Part shown: positions 37,068-45,259 of the stretch, in pieces | Numbering within the stretch: the stretch's first letter is position 1 | How the letters are laid out: each line of letters opens with the position of its first letter | NCBI RefSeq assembly: GCF_011009555.1 | Contig: NZ_QXHD01000004.1 | Location: forward strand, 1,339,910-1,403,909 | Origin: Adonisia turfae CCMR0081 | GTDB lineage: Bacteria; Cyanobacteriota; Cyanobacteriia; Phormidesmidales; Phormidesmidaceae | Direction of reading: 5' to 3' | DNA length: 64,000 bases | Notes under the pieces: generated by a model | Told to the model about the DNA's origin: nothing | The model's input: only the letters and a program-made list of their open reading frames with translations | The model's database searches: none | Made by a program: the position numbers and the translations under genes

Positions 37068-37123
37068 GCTTCATTCAGATAGACTGAGGTGCTTGCGGCA
37101 AGAAGAAGAGTTTCCAAGGGCAC

Positions 37124-40100
37124 TCATCGCCAGATCCGGCCCCGCAGGAAAGGGGGATCTGCCTCTGTCTTTGCTTTCTGTTGTTTTGCCATTTCTCTAT
37201 ACCAGTAGCCATAATCTTCCAATCCGGTGGATCGGGTTAATCGCTCCTGGGGTTCGAGCTGTAGTTTTAGGGGAACGTCTACTTCTTCATAGGTGATTTC
37301 ACCCATCAGATCTCCGGGTGCTCGGTAGGTTGTTTTGTCGGAAATCTTGGCTCCAGAACCCTCATTCAATGGCCAGTAGCGGATCAATCCCAGTTCTTGA
37401 CCGGTGAGGCGGTAGGACATATTGGCTTTGATTTCTGCTTGCGATCGCACCAATCGCCAGACCCGAACCTCGGTTAAATAGCCCTGGAATTTCGCATCAG
37501 CCAGGTTGGGATGGCCCCCCAGGTAGGTGCTGCCACCTGATGCGATCGCGCCACTCGCCAGCTGATTATCATTTCGTTCACCACTGAAATAGAGCTTGGT
37601 GCCATCAGCCTGGGAACCGCTGCAAACCACCGCAACGTGATACCAATTGCCCGCCGTCAGGCCAGCATTTTTGGAGGCAAGGGGCTCAGCATTGGCATTA
37701 GCTCGAAACTTAAGGTCGCCCCCTTCCAGATACAACAGAGCTTCTCCATCTGCCAGAATCACTTGCTGTCCAGTGATGCCGCTGGGGCAAATCCAAGCTT
37801 CTAGGGTGAATTGTCCCTGGGGCGACAGGGCACCGCTACCAACGGCAATTCCCTGATGATTTTGCCCCAGCTTTAAGACAGGCTGACAACTTTCGATAAT
37901 AGAGAGTTGAGCGGGAGAAGTTGTGATTGGAGTGACTGGGTTAGGTGGCATAGGGGTAGGTCTTGGTGGACTGACAGGAACAGGGGCGATCGACAGACCA
38001 GCGTTAGACATCCACATGGCCCCCTGCATGGTGCCGTCGTAGGTGTCGCCAATTTTGTTGAGAATCGTGTTGCCTGCACCTCGCTGCATGGGGTAGTAGC
38101 TGATTAATCCAGCTTCAGTTCCCGTTAGTGCAGAGTTCATAGACTGCCGAATTTCGGCTTGGGAACGGGCGTAATTCCAAAACTGAACTTCCGCCAACAT
38201 TCCTTGATAGTGATAAGAACCAGCCGCATAGCTGCCAAATTGGGCTCTGATGGCCTTGGGAATAGGGCGGGTCTTGCCCGATCCACTGTGCCACAAATCA
38301 CCATTCAAATAGATTTTCATTTCGCCCGTTGCACAGTTTTTAGTAAACGCCCAATGGGACCATTTACCCTTGAACTCAGCTGGACTACTCTGCTTATTTA
38401 TGCGGTCATAGGTGCTATTAACACAGCCACAATCAAAATAGATAGATCCATTCCCCCAAGGTAAATGGATGTTTAGAAGGCGAGTTCCCGCCGCATCAAA
38501 TGCAGCAAATAGTGAATTATTATTGGGTAAGGCATCTCCGCCGAAAGCCCAAAAGCTACAGGTGATTTCCTTACCAGAAGGAATGCTTGCCGGTGGCAAT
38601 TCAACATAATCATCTATCCCATCAAACTGTAAAACCCATCTCAAAGTAGACGTTGTTGTATCAGGTTGTGTTGTCATGGCTGGTGGACTCGTGGTCTCTG
38701 GTGGATTCGTGGTCTCTGGAGAAGTCGTGGTCTCTGGCTGACGAATTGTCTCCGGTTGAGTTGTTGTGGCATCTAGCTGATGAGGTGTTCCAGCTGCGAT
38801 TGGTAAGCCAGACGAAGTTGTCCAAGTGGCACCATAAATGTTGCCTTGCTTGGCATCCGTTGTCTTATCATTTGTGGTGTTGCCAACCCCTTCACTGATT
38901 GGGAAATAGGCGACTAACCCCGGTTCATTACCGGTCAGGCGGCAGGTTCCATCTGCCTGAATCTCAGCTTGAGTTCTAGCTCGATTCCAGATGCGAATCT
39001 CACTCAATTCCCCCTTAAATAGACATCCGCGATTACGATTGCGACCAAAAATATAGTCTTTAAAGCTAATGGTTAAGGCTTTCTTCCGTTGGTTAGCAAT
39101 CTCACCATTAACGTAGGTAACCAAGGTCGAGCCATCATAGGTCACAGCTAAGTGCAGCCATTCTTCACTCACCTGTGTGAACAAAAGCTGAGTATTGCTG
39201 TGGAGAAACCGATAAGAGCCATTCAAGATATCTAGTTGGAAAGACCCCTTTGGCGTCGCTCCATCCCAACTATTAAACAAGGAAGAGTAGTTTCTCTGGG
39301 AGATAGTTGCAGCCTTAGCCCACAGTTCGATGGAAAAGGTTGATGTTTCCCAGGGGGCAATCGCAACGGCTACATAATCATCCTGGCCATCAAACTGTAA
39401 TACTTGGGGAGACTCTGATGTTGGGGTGTTGATTGTTTCCAGCACCCACTCATTACCAACGCCCGTACTCCAGCTGGTCACGCCTTGGATCGAATCAGGG
39501 CGATGCAGGTAATCCCCTTTCCACGACTTCAGCTTGATTTTGTTGTTATCGATCGCTTCAACCGTCCACTCGTTCCCAACGCCTGTATGCCAGGTCGTCA
39601 CCCCTTGAGCCGAATCAGGGCGATGCAGGTAATCTCCTTTCCACGACTTCAGCTTGATTTTGTTGTTATCGATCGCTTCAACGATCCATTCGTTCCCAAC
39701 GCCCGTACTCCAGCTGGTAACGCCTTGAGCCGAGTCAGGGCGATGCAGGTAATCCCCTTTCCACGACTTCAGCTTGATTGTGCTATTGTTAGGCAGCGTT
39801 ACTGTCGCGATCTGTGCAGAACTTTCAGCGGCCTCAGTGGGATTGAGGATAGGTAAGGCTGACTCGCTCCAGCTCGCTCCACTAATGGCTCCATGGCTTG
39901 CATTTGTAGTGTGGTCATTAGTAGTAGTACCAGTCCCTTCAGCCATGGGCCAATAACCTATTAAACCCGCTTCTGTACCGGTGAGACGACGACCCATTGC
40001 TCCCTGAATCTCAGCTTGGGTGCGGGCGACCTCCCACAAGCGCACATCGGCAATGCTGCCGTGAAAGGCGTAAGTCTCATTATCATCCCGGTACATCCCA

Positions 40101-40567
40101 AGTCGCAAATTGTTATCGGGGACGTAATCAATGCTGGAATCAGCCAGGGTTTGAAGCGCTTTTTCCACACCATCCACATACACGCGCAAGCACTTGCCAT
40201 CATACGTTGCAGCGATGTGATGCCATTCTTTCAAGGGCACAGTACCGGCACCACTACTCAGGTATTCCATCTGGTGACGAGGAACTTTTACACCAAAGTA
40301 GACGCCGCTATTACCATCTAGCAATAGCCCGTACCCACTTTCCGTAGACCCCGTATCAAAAATCTTAGAGATTAGGCCGGCCCATTGTCGTTGGCTTTCG
40401 ATCCAGACCCAAAGTTCTAGCGTCAAATGTTTCTGGACTTTAAAGTGTGGTTGTACCCCTAAATCAACACAATCACCCTGGCCATTAAAGGAAAGAACCG
40501 ATAAAAGAGCAGGAGAGTTCGAGGCTGGGGTGTTATCTGGTTGCTGGGATGAATTTACTTGAGCCAT
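37124..40567 (-). CDS. multi-LamG / beta-trefoil repeat protein inside the RiPP operon
   Basis: The 1147-residue protein has four LamG-like jelly-roll domains. They start at about residues 25, 390, 640 and 890, each opening with LQFDGxxDYV or similar and closing with RxWxxARTQAEI, LTGxEAGL and YWPMxEGxG. Between the first and second are three tandem fascin-like beta-trefoil repeats (KLKSWKGDYLHRPDSAQGVT, about 255-385). A Thr/Pro/Glu linker follows the second. No signal peptide or membrane helix is seen. The C-terminal tail ADPPFLRGR looks like a translated dispersed repeat. Such domains bind glycans or proteins and are not part of the classical cyanobactin enzyme set. Its place between PatB-like and PatD genes suggests a role in handling, storing or anchoring the product. 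Confidence 0.85.
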   Translation of the reverse strand: MAQVNSSQQPDNTPASNSPALLSVLSFNGQGDCVDLGVQPHFKVQKHLTLELWVWIESQRQWAGLISKIFDTGSTESGYGLLLDGNSGVYFGVKVPRHQMEYLSSGAGTVPLKEWHHIAATYDGKCLRVYVDGVEKALQTLADSSIDYVPDNNLRLGMYRDDNETYAFHGSIADVRLWEVARTQAEIQGAMGRRLTGTEAGLIGYWPMAEGTGTTTNDHTTNASHGAISGASWSESALPILNPTEAAESSAQIATVTLPNNSTIKLKSWKGDYLHRPDSAQGVTSWSTGVGNEWIVEAIDNNKIKLKSWKGDYLHRPDSAQGVTTWHTGVGNEWTVEAIDNNKIKLKSWKGDYLHRPDSIQGVTSWSTGVGNEWVLETINTPTSESPQVLQFDGQDDYVAVAIAPWETSTFSIELWAKAATISQRNYSSLFNSWDGATPKGSFQLDILNGSYRFLHSNTQLLFTQVSEEWLHLAVTYDGSTLVTYVNGEIANQRKKALTISFKDYIFGRNRNRGCLFKGELSEIRIWNRARTQAEIQADGTCRLTGNEPGLVAYFPISEGVGNTTNDKTTDAKQGNIYGATWTTSSGLPIAAGTPHQLDATTTQPETIRQPETTTSPETTNPPETTSPPAMTTQPDTTTSTLRWVLQFDGIDDYVELPPASIPSGKEITCSFWAFGGDALPNNNSLFAAFDAAGTRLLNIHLPWGNGSIYFDCGCVNSTYDRINKQSSPAEFKGKWSHWAFTKNCATGEMKIYLNGDLWHSGSGKTRPIPKAIRAQFGSYAAGSYHYQGMLAEVQFWNYARSQAEIRQSMNSALTGTEAGLISYYPMQRGAGNTILNKIGDTYDGTMQGAMWMSNAGLSIAPVPVSPPRPTPMPPNPVTPITTSPAQLSIIESCQPVLKLGQNHQGIAVGSGALSPQGQFTLEAWICPSGITGQQVILADGEALLYLEGGDLKFRANANAEPLASKNAGLTAGNWYHVAVVCSGSQADGTKLYFSGERNDNQLASGAIASGGSTYLGGHPNLADAKFQGYLTEVRVWRLVRSQAEIKANMSYRLTGQELGLIRYWPLNEGSGAKISDKTTYRAPGDLMGEITYEEVDVPLKLQLEPQERLTRSTGLEDYGYWYREMAKQQKAKTEADPPFLRGRIWR

Positions 40568-40662
40568 AGCGCCAAATCTCTATACTGATGAACCGCTGCT
40601 TGAGTAATAAGATAGCCACAAGGCGATCATCCTCCACTGAGGGAAAACAACGATTCGGGACT

Positions 40663-40687
40663 CAATTACTTTTATGACTTAAAAAGT
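40663..40687 (-). other. hairpin between PatB-like and LamG genes
   Basis: TACTTTT (40664-40670) and AAAAGTA at 40680-40686 can pair around ATGACTTAA. It is AT-rich and weak, and could be a leaky terminator or processing site between two genes of the operon. Confidence 0.3.
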
Positions 40688-40699
40688 AGAGGAGGGTAT

Positions 40700-40906
40700 C
40701 TATCTTCTATGGCCCCAACTAGAGCCTTTGAGTTGTTGATAAGTACGGTGTTGAAAAGCGGGTGGATCGTTATAGTTAGCGCCATGCAGCAAGTCTATCC
40801 GAATGGAGACCAGTTCCTCAATGCTGCCGTGAACAACATCCACGGTTTCGTGGGGTTGGATTAGGTCAGGACGCTTGACTGGTGATGATTGTTTGGGAAG
40901 TCTCAT
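40700..40906 (-). CDS. PatB/AcyB-like small cyanobactin cluster protein
   Basis: The 68-residue protein begins MRLPKQSSPVKRPDLIQPHE and continues TVDVVHGSIEELVSIRIDLL. I recognise this as resembling the short PatB/AcyB/McaB-type proteins found in most cyanobactin clusters, whose function is unknown and which are dispensable in some pathways. It has a weak AGGAC ribosome-binding site 9 bp before ATG and lies between the precursor genes and the LamG gene. No PatC-like or PatF-like prenyltransferase gene was seen. Confidence 0.65.
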   Translation of the reverse strand: MRLPKQSSPVKRPDLIQPHETVDVVHGSIEELVSIRIDLLHGANYNDPPAFQHRTYQQLKGSSWGHRR

Positions 40907-41035
40907 GGATTTAGTGTCCTTTGACTAAATTGAGATAAATCAATAATGAGAAATTAGGAAAAAAGGAGGATATGAGTTGCTCTCTTTGTACTTTTCCTAA
41001 TCTTTTCAAACAGAATATGTTATTAGAAGCAGACC

Positions 41036-41299
41036 CTATTCAACGCCATCTCCGGCATAGGAGCAAGTGCCGAAATTCGCGTTATTAAAGCCACCCCCAG
41101 CTGCCCCAAAGAAACCAAGGGCATTGCAAATAACGATCCTGAAACAGAGAAGACCGGCACTACTAGACGGTACGATGTTTCCTTCGTTATAAGTGCATAA
41201 GGTCTCTTCAGACAATTCTGCCAGTTCTGGAGGCAGTTGACCGGTAGTGATGCGACTAATTGGGTGAGCCTGGTTGGGCATCAGGTTTTTCTTATCCAT
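41036..41299 (-). CDS. cyanobactin-like precursor peptide 1
   Basis: The 87-residue product has a PatE-type leader (MDKKNLMPNQAHPISRITTG, then QLPPELAELSEETLC) with the cyclodehydratase recognition element LAELSEE. An N-terminal cut signal NIVPS follows, then a 34-residue core from SSAGLLCF to NFGTC, and a C-terminal recognition sequence SYAGDGVE comparable to AYDGE of PatE. The core has three Cys (positions 7, 13 and 34) and a Gly/Phe-rich centre (ALGFFGAAGGGFNNA). Its last residue is Cys, as expected if a thiazoline precedes the C-terminal cut. Unlike the other two precursor genes it lacks a good AGGAG site. Confidence 0.85.
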   Translation of the reverse strand: MDKKNLMPNQAHPISRITTGQLPPELAELSEETLCTYNEGNIVPSSSAGLLCFRIVICNALGFFGAAGGGFNNANFGTCSYAGDGVE

Positions 41300-41358
41300 G
41301 GGTGTCTTATTCTATATTCAGGATTCGTTTGAGTCTTGAATGGCATTTGAAGAAGCTT

Positions 41359-41411
41359 GACGTAAAAAGGTAAAAGCTAAATGCTATTTCTAACTTCTAC
41401 CTTTTCACGTC
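41359..41411. repeat. 14-bp inverted repeat between precursor genes 2 and 1
   Basis: GACGTAAAAAGGTA (41359-41372) pairs with TACCTTTTCACGTC (41398-41411) with one mismatch and a 25-nt loop. It may set different transcript levels for precursors and downstream enzymes by partial termination or RNA processing. Confidence 0.55.
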
Positions 41412-41433
41412 TGCCTCATGATGTTATTAGGCT

Positions 41434-41685
41434 CTATTCAGCATCATCTCCGTCATGAGAACAAAAACAGAACTCGGCTCTATTAAAACCACCAATGCCG
41501 AAACCAAAAACACCACCAGCAGCACAGGCGATAGAAGCACTACCGGCATTAGACGGTGCAATATCTCCTCCGTCATGGCTACATAGGGTTTCTTCAGCTA
41601 GTTCCGCCAATTCTGGAGGCAGTTGCCCTGACGTCAACCGACTGATCGGATGGGCTTGGTTAGGCATCAGATTCTTCTTGTCCAT
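41434..41685 (-). CDS. cyanobactin-like precursor peptide 2
   Basis: The 83-residue product has leader MDKKNLMPNQAHPISRLTSG with LAELAEE, the N-terminal cut signal DIAPS, a 30-residue core from NAGSASIAC to FCFC, and the C-terminal signal SHDGDDAE. The core contains CAAGGVFGFGIGGFN, shared exactly with precursor 3, and ends in Cys. The leader end LCSHDGGD mirrors the C-terminal FCSHDGDD. The start is fixed by a strong AGGAGAAA site 7 bp before ATG. It is the middle gene of a duplicated unit with precursor 3. Confidence 0.88.
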   Translation of the reverse strand: MDKKNLMPNQAHPISRLTSGQLPPELAELAEETLCSHDGGDIAPSNAGSASIACAAGGVFGFGIGGFNRAEFCFCSHDGDDAE

Positions 41686-41717
41686 GGGAATTTCTCCTAA
41701 TATTTTGCTTGATTCTA

Positions 41718-41837
41718 GACCCGTCTTTGAAGCAGTAAATAAACTGAACCGTTAAAAGTCAGCTATTCATTTTCTGTTTCCTTTTGCCTGCTTCGAACGG
41801 TGGGTCAGGCCGCTTCTTTGAGTAAAAGAAGACTGTT
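41718..41837. repeat. upstream duplicated region of precursor 2
   Basis: Two blocks here (41718-41760 and 41798-41837) recur almost unchanged upstream of precursor 3 at 42225-42267 and 42306-42345, showing a tandem duplication of about 507 bp that includes the gene. The second block carries a hairpin, CTTCTTT (41813-41819) / AAAGAAG (41825-41831). Confidence 0.8.
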
Positions 41838-41933
41838 GGTATGCAAACTTTTTTTGCGAAAAGCTGTGGATTAACCCACGCTGCCAAGCATCTCTTAAAA
41901 TGCTAAGCAAAAATGAGAAAATGGCAGTAGAAA

Positions 41934-42188
41934 CTACTCGGTGTCATCTCCCTCATAAGAGCAAAGGCCAGCACAAAACTTAGCATCATTAAAACCACCA
42001 ATACCGAAACCAAAAACACCACCAGCAGCACAGCTGATATTAGAGAAACAGGAACCAGATGGTGTGATCGCTTCGTCGTGGCTGCACAAGGTCTCTTCGG
42101 CTAGTTCTGCTAGTTCTGGAGGCAATTGCCCTGTAGTCATCCGATTGATCGGGCTGGCCTGGTTAGGCATCAAGTTCTTCTTGTCCAT
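41934..42188 (-). CDS. cyanobactin-like precursor peptide 3
   Basis: The 84-residue product has leader MDKKNLMPNQASPINRMTTG with LAELAEE, the N-terminal cut signal AITPS, a 32-residue core from GSCFSNISC to CAGLC, and the C-terminal signal SYEGDDTE. The core repeats the CAAGGVFGFGIGGFN block of precursor 2 and has four Cys (positions 3, 9, 28 and 32), the last at the predicted cut site. Initiation is from a strong AGGAGAAAT site before ATG. It is the first precursor after the PatA-like protease gene. Confidence 0.88.
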   Translation of the reverse strand: MDKKNLMPNQASPINRMTTGQLPPELAELAEETLCSHDEAITPSGSCFSNISCAAGGVFGFGIGGFNDAKFCAGLCSYEGDDTE

Positions 42189-42224
42189 AAGACATTTCTC
42201 CTATCATGAGTTCATTTGAGTTTC

Positions 42225-42345
42225 GACCCGTCTTTGAAGCAGTAAATAGACTTAATCGTTCAAAGTCTCGACTGTCAGTCTACTGTGGCCTTTACCTACT
42301 TCAATCGGTGGGTCAGGCCGCTTCTTTGGGTGAAAGAAGACTGTT
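42225..42345. repeat. upstream duplicated region of precursor 3, with hairpin at the patA stop
   Basis: This is the counterpart of 41718-41837. The hairpin CTTCTTT (42321-42327) / AAAGAAG (42333-42339) lies within 6 bp of the PatA-like stop codon, and the repeat block ends on it. It may slow or stop part of the transcripts between the protease and precursor genes. Confidence 0.75.
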
Positions 42346-44381
42346 TAATAGGGTGACGACCAGGTTCTAACTTCGCCCAGTGTCACAGGAATCAAATCAC
42401 TCACATCGATTGTGAAGCGGAAGATCTTCTTAGCGCGGAGGCTATTTTCAGGATCAAAGAATTTCAACTTCACATCCCAACAATCGCTATCCTGTCGACA
42501 GAAGGGACTTTTCTCCACATTGATGCTGTCCAATTCCATCCCGGTGGCCACCGCTTCAGCAAACGCAGAGGCGGCTTGAAACGCATTAGTCGCCGCAAAG
42601 TTAATGGCCCGATCCTGGGATGTGGTGCCCAGGTTACGCAGATCGTAGTAAATCCGGTTGAGGAAGCTGCCCAGGGTACGCCGCATCGCCTCTTCACTGG
42701 CACCTTCAGCCGTTGTTTGCACCGTTTCCATGGCCGCATTGACGAGGGTGTTAACTTTCCAGCCATAGATTCCCCGTGGGCTTTGGGGCACAATCAGCGG
42801 CACGACCTGGCCCGAAAATAGCTTAACGGTACGCCCCGTTAAAATACCAGGGATGCTGACCCGTTCCACATAGGATTCACTGCTTTCAGATTGTACCTGC
42901 CCTGCCAGTAATTCCTGCAAAGCAGCATAAACATCACGACCGTAGGCCCCTTCAGGTTCGATCGCATAGACCGGTGTTAATTCAATATTCAACGTCCAGA
43001 TCAGCGATCGCGCCTCCGACGGGCTCGCACCTAAGTAATCCACCATTTGCCGAGCATCGTGGGGATTCGCAGGAACCGTCACGTCTCCCGTAGTATAGGC
43101 GGGCATCAGTTGCTTAAATGAATCGCGTCTGGCTTCAGAGCCAAAGTCGTATCCGAGGGTGCCAAGGGCATAAACAAGTTGGCTATCGACCAAATCGCTC
43201 GGCGCTTGGCTGGCAGTCACAAATTTAGACATGGAGGATTTGCGATTAGATGATTGATGAGTGGATATTTGATCAAGCGATGGCTGGGCCACCGCAACAG
43301 CGGGAATTGACGGAGCAACTGAGGTGCCAACGGGCGGAGCACTGCCCGCTGGCACCAGGTCGCGCGGTGCCTCAGGGTGAGCATTTTCTCCCACTTCAGA
43401 CTGAGCCCTAACTGCCATCTGTTCGTCCGGTGTACCTGATGAGCTAATCTCTTCCATTTCACCTTCTCCAGGATTGCCTATATCTGCCCCATTGCCACAG
43501 CCACAGCCTGCTGCCACAATAGCTTCGGATGGTTCTGACATTATTCCTCCTGTAAACAATTCAAATAAGCCTGCAGTGTTTAACATTCCTGCCAAACATT
43601 GATGTCCCTGTTCTGGATTGGTATGACAGGGCAATGCCGTCTGCAAAATAGCCGTCCGCACCTTTTGAGGATCAGGCGTTTCTCCTCGCTCCATCTGCAA
43701 ACTGAGCAACAGCGCGGTCACACCAGCTACGATCGGTGTGGCAAAACTCGTGCCGCTCAGCTGAACGGTACCCCCGTCAGGTCTGGCTCCCAAGATATTT
43801 TCCCCAGAAGCCAAAATGCCTTGTTTCTGATAGATTTCTCCCCAGTTGCTAAACGCCATCGGTTGACCTTCGCCATCCATGGCCCCTACCGCTAAGACAG
43901 CGGGTAAGGCAGCAGGAACATGTAAACAATCGCAGCCATCATTTCCGGCGGCGGCAACAATTAAGACATTGTTGTCTTGACAAAGCTGCACCGCACGCTC
44001 TAACCAACCTTCCGCTTCTCCTTCATCCGTTAGTTGTCCTCCACTGATATTAATGATGTGTGCGCCAGCGTTGACCGCCTGTTCAATTGCCCGAGCCAAA
44101 TCAAGCTGGGACGGGGATCGTCCGCCATCAGAAAAGACTGGAATAATTAGCCCTTTACAGCGAGGAGAAATTCCAACAACCGGACTTCCTGGTTGACCAA
44201 AAAGTATGCTAGTAACATGAGTACCATGGAGTGACATTCGACCATCGGAGACCACTCCATCACTTACGAGAGAAGGAAGCAACGTCAAGTCTGCTCCTTG
44301 AAAGCAGGGATGATTCAAGTCAACTTGACCATCCAAAATAGCAATACAGACTTCTGATGAGCCGAGTACTTTGTTTGACAT
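42345..44381 (-). CDS. PatA-type cyanobactin N-terminal protease
   Basis: I start at the ATG (44381) of MSNKVLGSSEVC. A TTG 13 codons upstream (44420) also opens the frame but has no ribosome-binding site. The 678-residue protein is a subtilisin-like serine protease with an intact catalytic set: Asp in IAILDGQVDLNHP (D17), His in LHGTHVTSI (H55), oxyanion Asn in AAAGNDGC and Ser in LSGTSFATP (S212). A Cys/Gly and Pro-rich linker follows, then the PatA/PatG C-terminal domain (YALGTLGYDFGSEARRDSFK to DLIPVTLGEVRTWS). PatA enzymes cut the precursor before the core. It is the first gene of the RiPP operon. Its C-terminal domain is closely similar to that of the second protease at 30894-33269. Confidence 0.92.
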   Translation of the reverse strand: MSNKVLGSSEVCIAILDGQVDLNHPCFQGADLTLLPSLVSDGVVSDGRMSLHGTHVTSILFGQPGSPVVGISPRCKGLIIPVFSDGGRSPSQLDLARAIEQAVNAGAHIINISGGQLTDEGEAEGWLERAVQLCQDNNVLIVAAAGNDGCDCLHVPAALPAVLAVGAMDGEGQPMAFSNWGEIYQKQGILASGENILGARPDGGTVQLSGTSFATPIVAGVTALLLSLQMERGETPDPQKVRTAILQTALPCHTNPEQGHQCLAGMLNTAGLFELFTGGIMSEPSEAIVAAGCGCGNGADIGNPGEGEMEEISSSGTPDEQMAVRAQSEVGENAHPEAPRDLVPAGSAPPVGTSVAPSIPAVAVAQPSLDQISTHQSSNRKSSMSKFVTASQAPSDLVDSQLVYALGTLGYDFGSEARRDSFKQLMPAYTTGDVTVPANPHDARQMVDYLGASPSEARSLIWTLNIELTPVYAIEPEGAYGRDVYAALQELLAGQVQSESSESYVERVSIPGILTGRTVKLFSGQVVPLIVPQSPRGIYGWKVNTLVNAAMETVQTTAEGASEEAMRRTLGSFLNRIYYDLRNLGTTSQDRAINFAATNAFQAASAFAEAVATGMELDSINVEKSPFCRQDSDCWDVKLKFFDPENSLRAKKIFRFTIDVSDLIPVTLGEVRTWSSPY

Positions 44382-44575
44382 TACTGAAGAGCCGAAGGGT
44401 ATTCGACCTTTGGATGACAATTTATAATGTTTCTCTATCTGATGAGGGACAGGGATTAAGCGTAAAGACCTGACAGCTACTGAGTTTGATGCACCTTGCG
44501 TGAGTGAAAGTTGCTATAATACACAAATGCTAGAGAATCACTCACACCATTATCTTAGCCTCAGATATTAGCGAA

Positions 44576-44713
44576 GTAAAGTCGGATTGTTCGGTAATTT
44601 AATCTTAGGCCAAAGAGAAAACAACACAGTGATAATGAATAGTTCGGAATTGACGGAATTGTCGCTCATAAGTTAGCTCCAACTCAGACGATCGGCAAAC
44701 TAAAGTCAGCTTG
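44576..44713 (+). promoter_or_regulatory. GTCGG-box cluster (sites 3-5) upstream of the RiPP operon
   Basis: Three related sites lie 195-330 bp upstream of the PatA-like start. The first, GTAAAGTCGG, ATTG, TTCGG, is at 44576-44594. The second, TTCGG, AATT, GACGG, AATT and GTCG, is at 44643-44664 and has three boxes at 9-bp steps. A weaker copy, CTAAAGTCAG, CTTG, TTTGG, is at 44695-44713. A TATAAT hexamer occurs at 44514-44519 on the plus strand. No coding gene was recognised in 44382-45096. Confidence 0.5.
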
Positions 44714-44996
44714 TTTGGTAAATTCACCTTAAATGAGATCATCCTGATCTCATCTCTAACAGAATAATTAATAGCATGAATTATGGATGATGCTACAAGT
44801 TTAGTCCACATCAAATGACTGCATCCTTCAATGTTTGAATGCTTTATGGCATTGGGCTACCACACTGATTAGAATCTTTACCAGAAAGTCTCCCATTGAT
44901 GATAAATTCTTTACCCATTAACGCTTGATTCCATTTCACAATCTTATCAGCCTATAAGTAGTAAATCTTGAAAATCGCCTGAGTTTCAATTTATAG

Positions 44997-45016
44997 CCGA
45001 CAATTCCGACTTATTT
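44997..45016 (-). promoter_or_regulatory. GTCGG-box site 6
   Basis: Read on the minus strand, AAATAAGTCGG, AATT and GTCGG form two perfect boxes with the same 9-bp period. It lies about 620 bp upstream of the PatA-like gene. Confidence 0.45.
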
Positions 45017-45096
45017 ATTTTTCTTTATATTTAATCTGACTCAAACAGGCTAAATGATCGAATAATCAGGCTTTACGCTGACTGCCTTCTTAGCCT

Positions 45097-45243
45097 TCAA
45101 TAATGTGCAGACACCTTTCCTGTGAACATGGTTTTGATGTGATACATCATGGTTTCATTCAGGGAACGCCGATGATAATGGCTGTCTTCTATACTCCCAT
45201 CAGCTCGAAGATAGACCCCGCAAAGCCAATCGTTGGCCGTCAA
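45097..45243 (-). pseudogene. transposase C-terminal remnant
   Basis: The minus-strand frame reads LTANDWLCGVYLRADGSIED, SHYHRRSLNETMMYHIKTMF and TGKVSAHY before a stop. RRSLNETMMYHIKTMF matches the C-terminal RxLVETAMYRxKT pattern of IS5-like DDE transposases. No start or upstream catalytic part remains. Confidence 0.7.
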
Positions 45244-45259
45244 GCCAGGTCATAGCCCA

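Noticed and set aside
39485..39856. 123-codon plus-strand frame with internal repeats
   Set aside because: Antisense shadow of the three fascin-like repeats in the LamG protein.
44497..44519. Sigma-70 promoter TTGCGT...TATAAT
   Set aside because: Spacing is only 13 bp and it points away from the RiPP operon. Only the TATAAT is noted.
44605..44814. 69-codon minus-strand frame upstream of the RiPP operon
   Set aside because: It overlaps the GTCGG-box region, has no family resemblance and appears to be chance.
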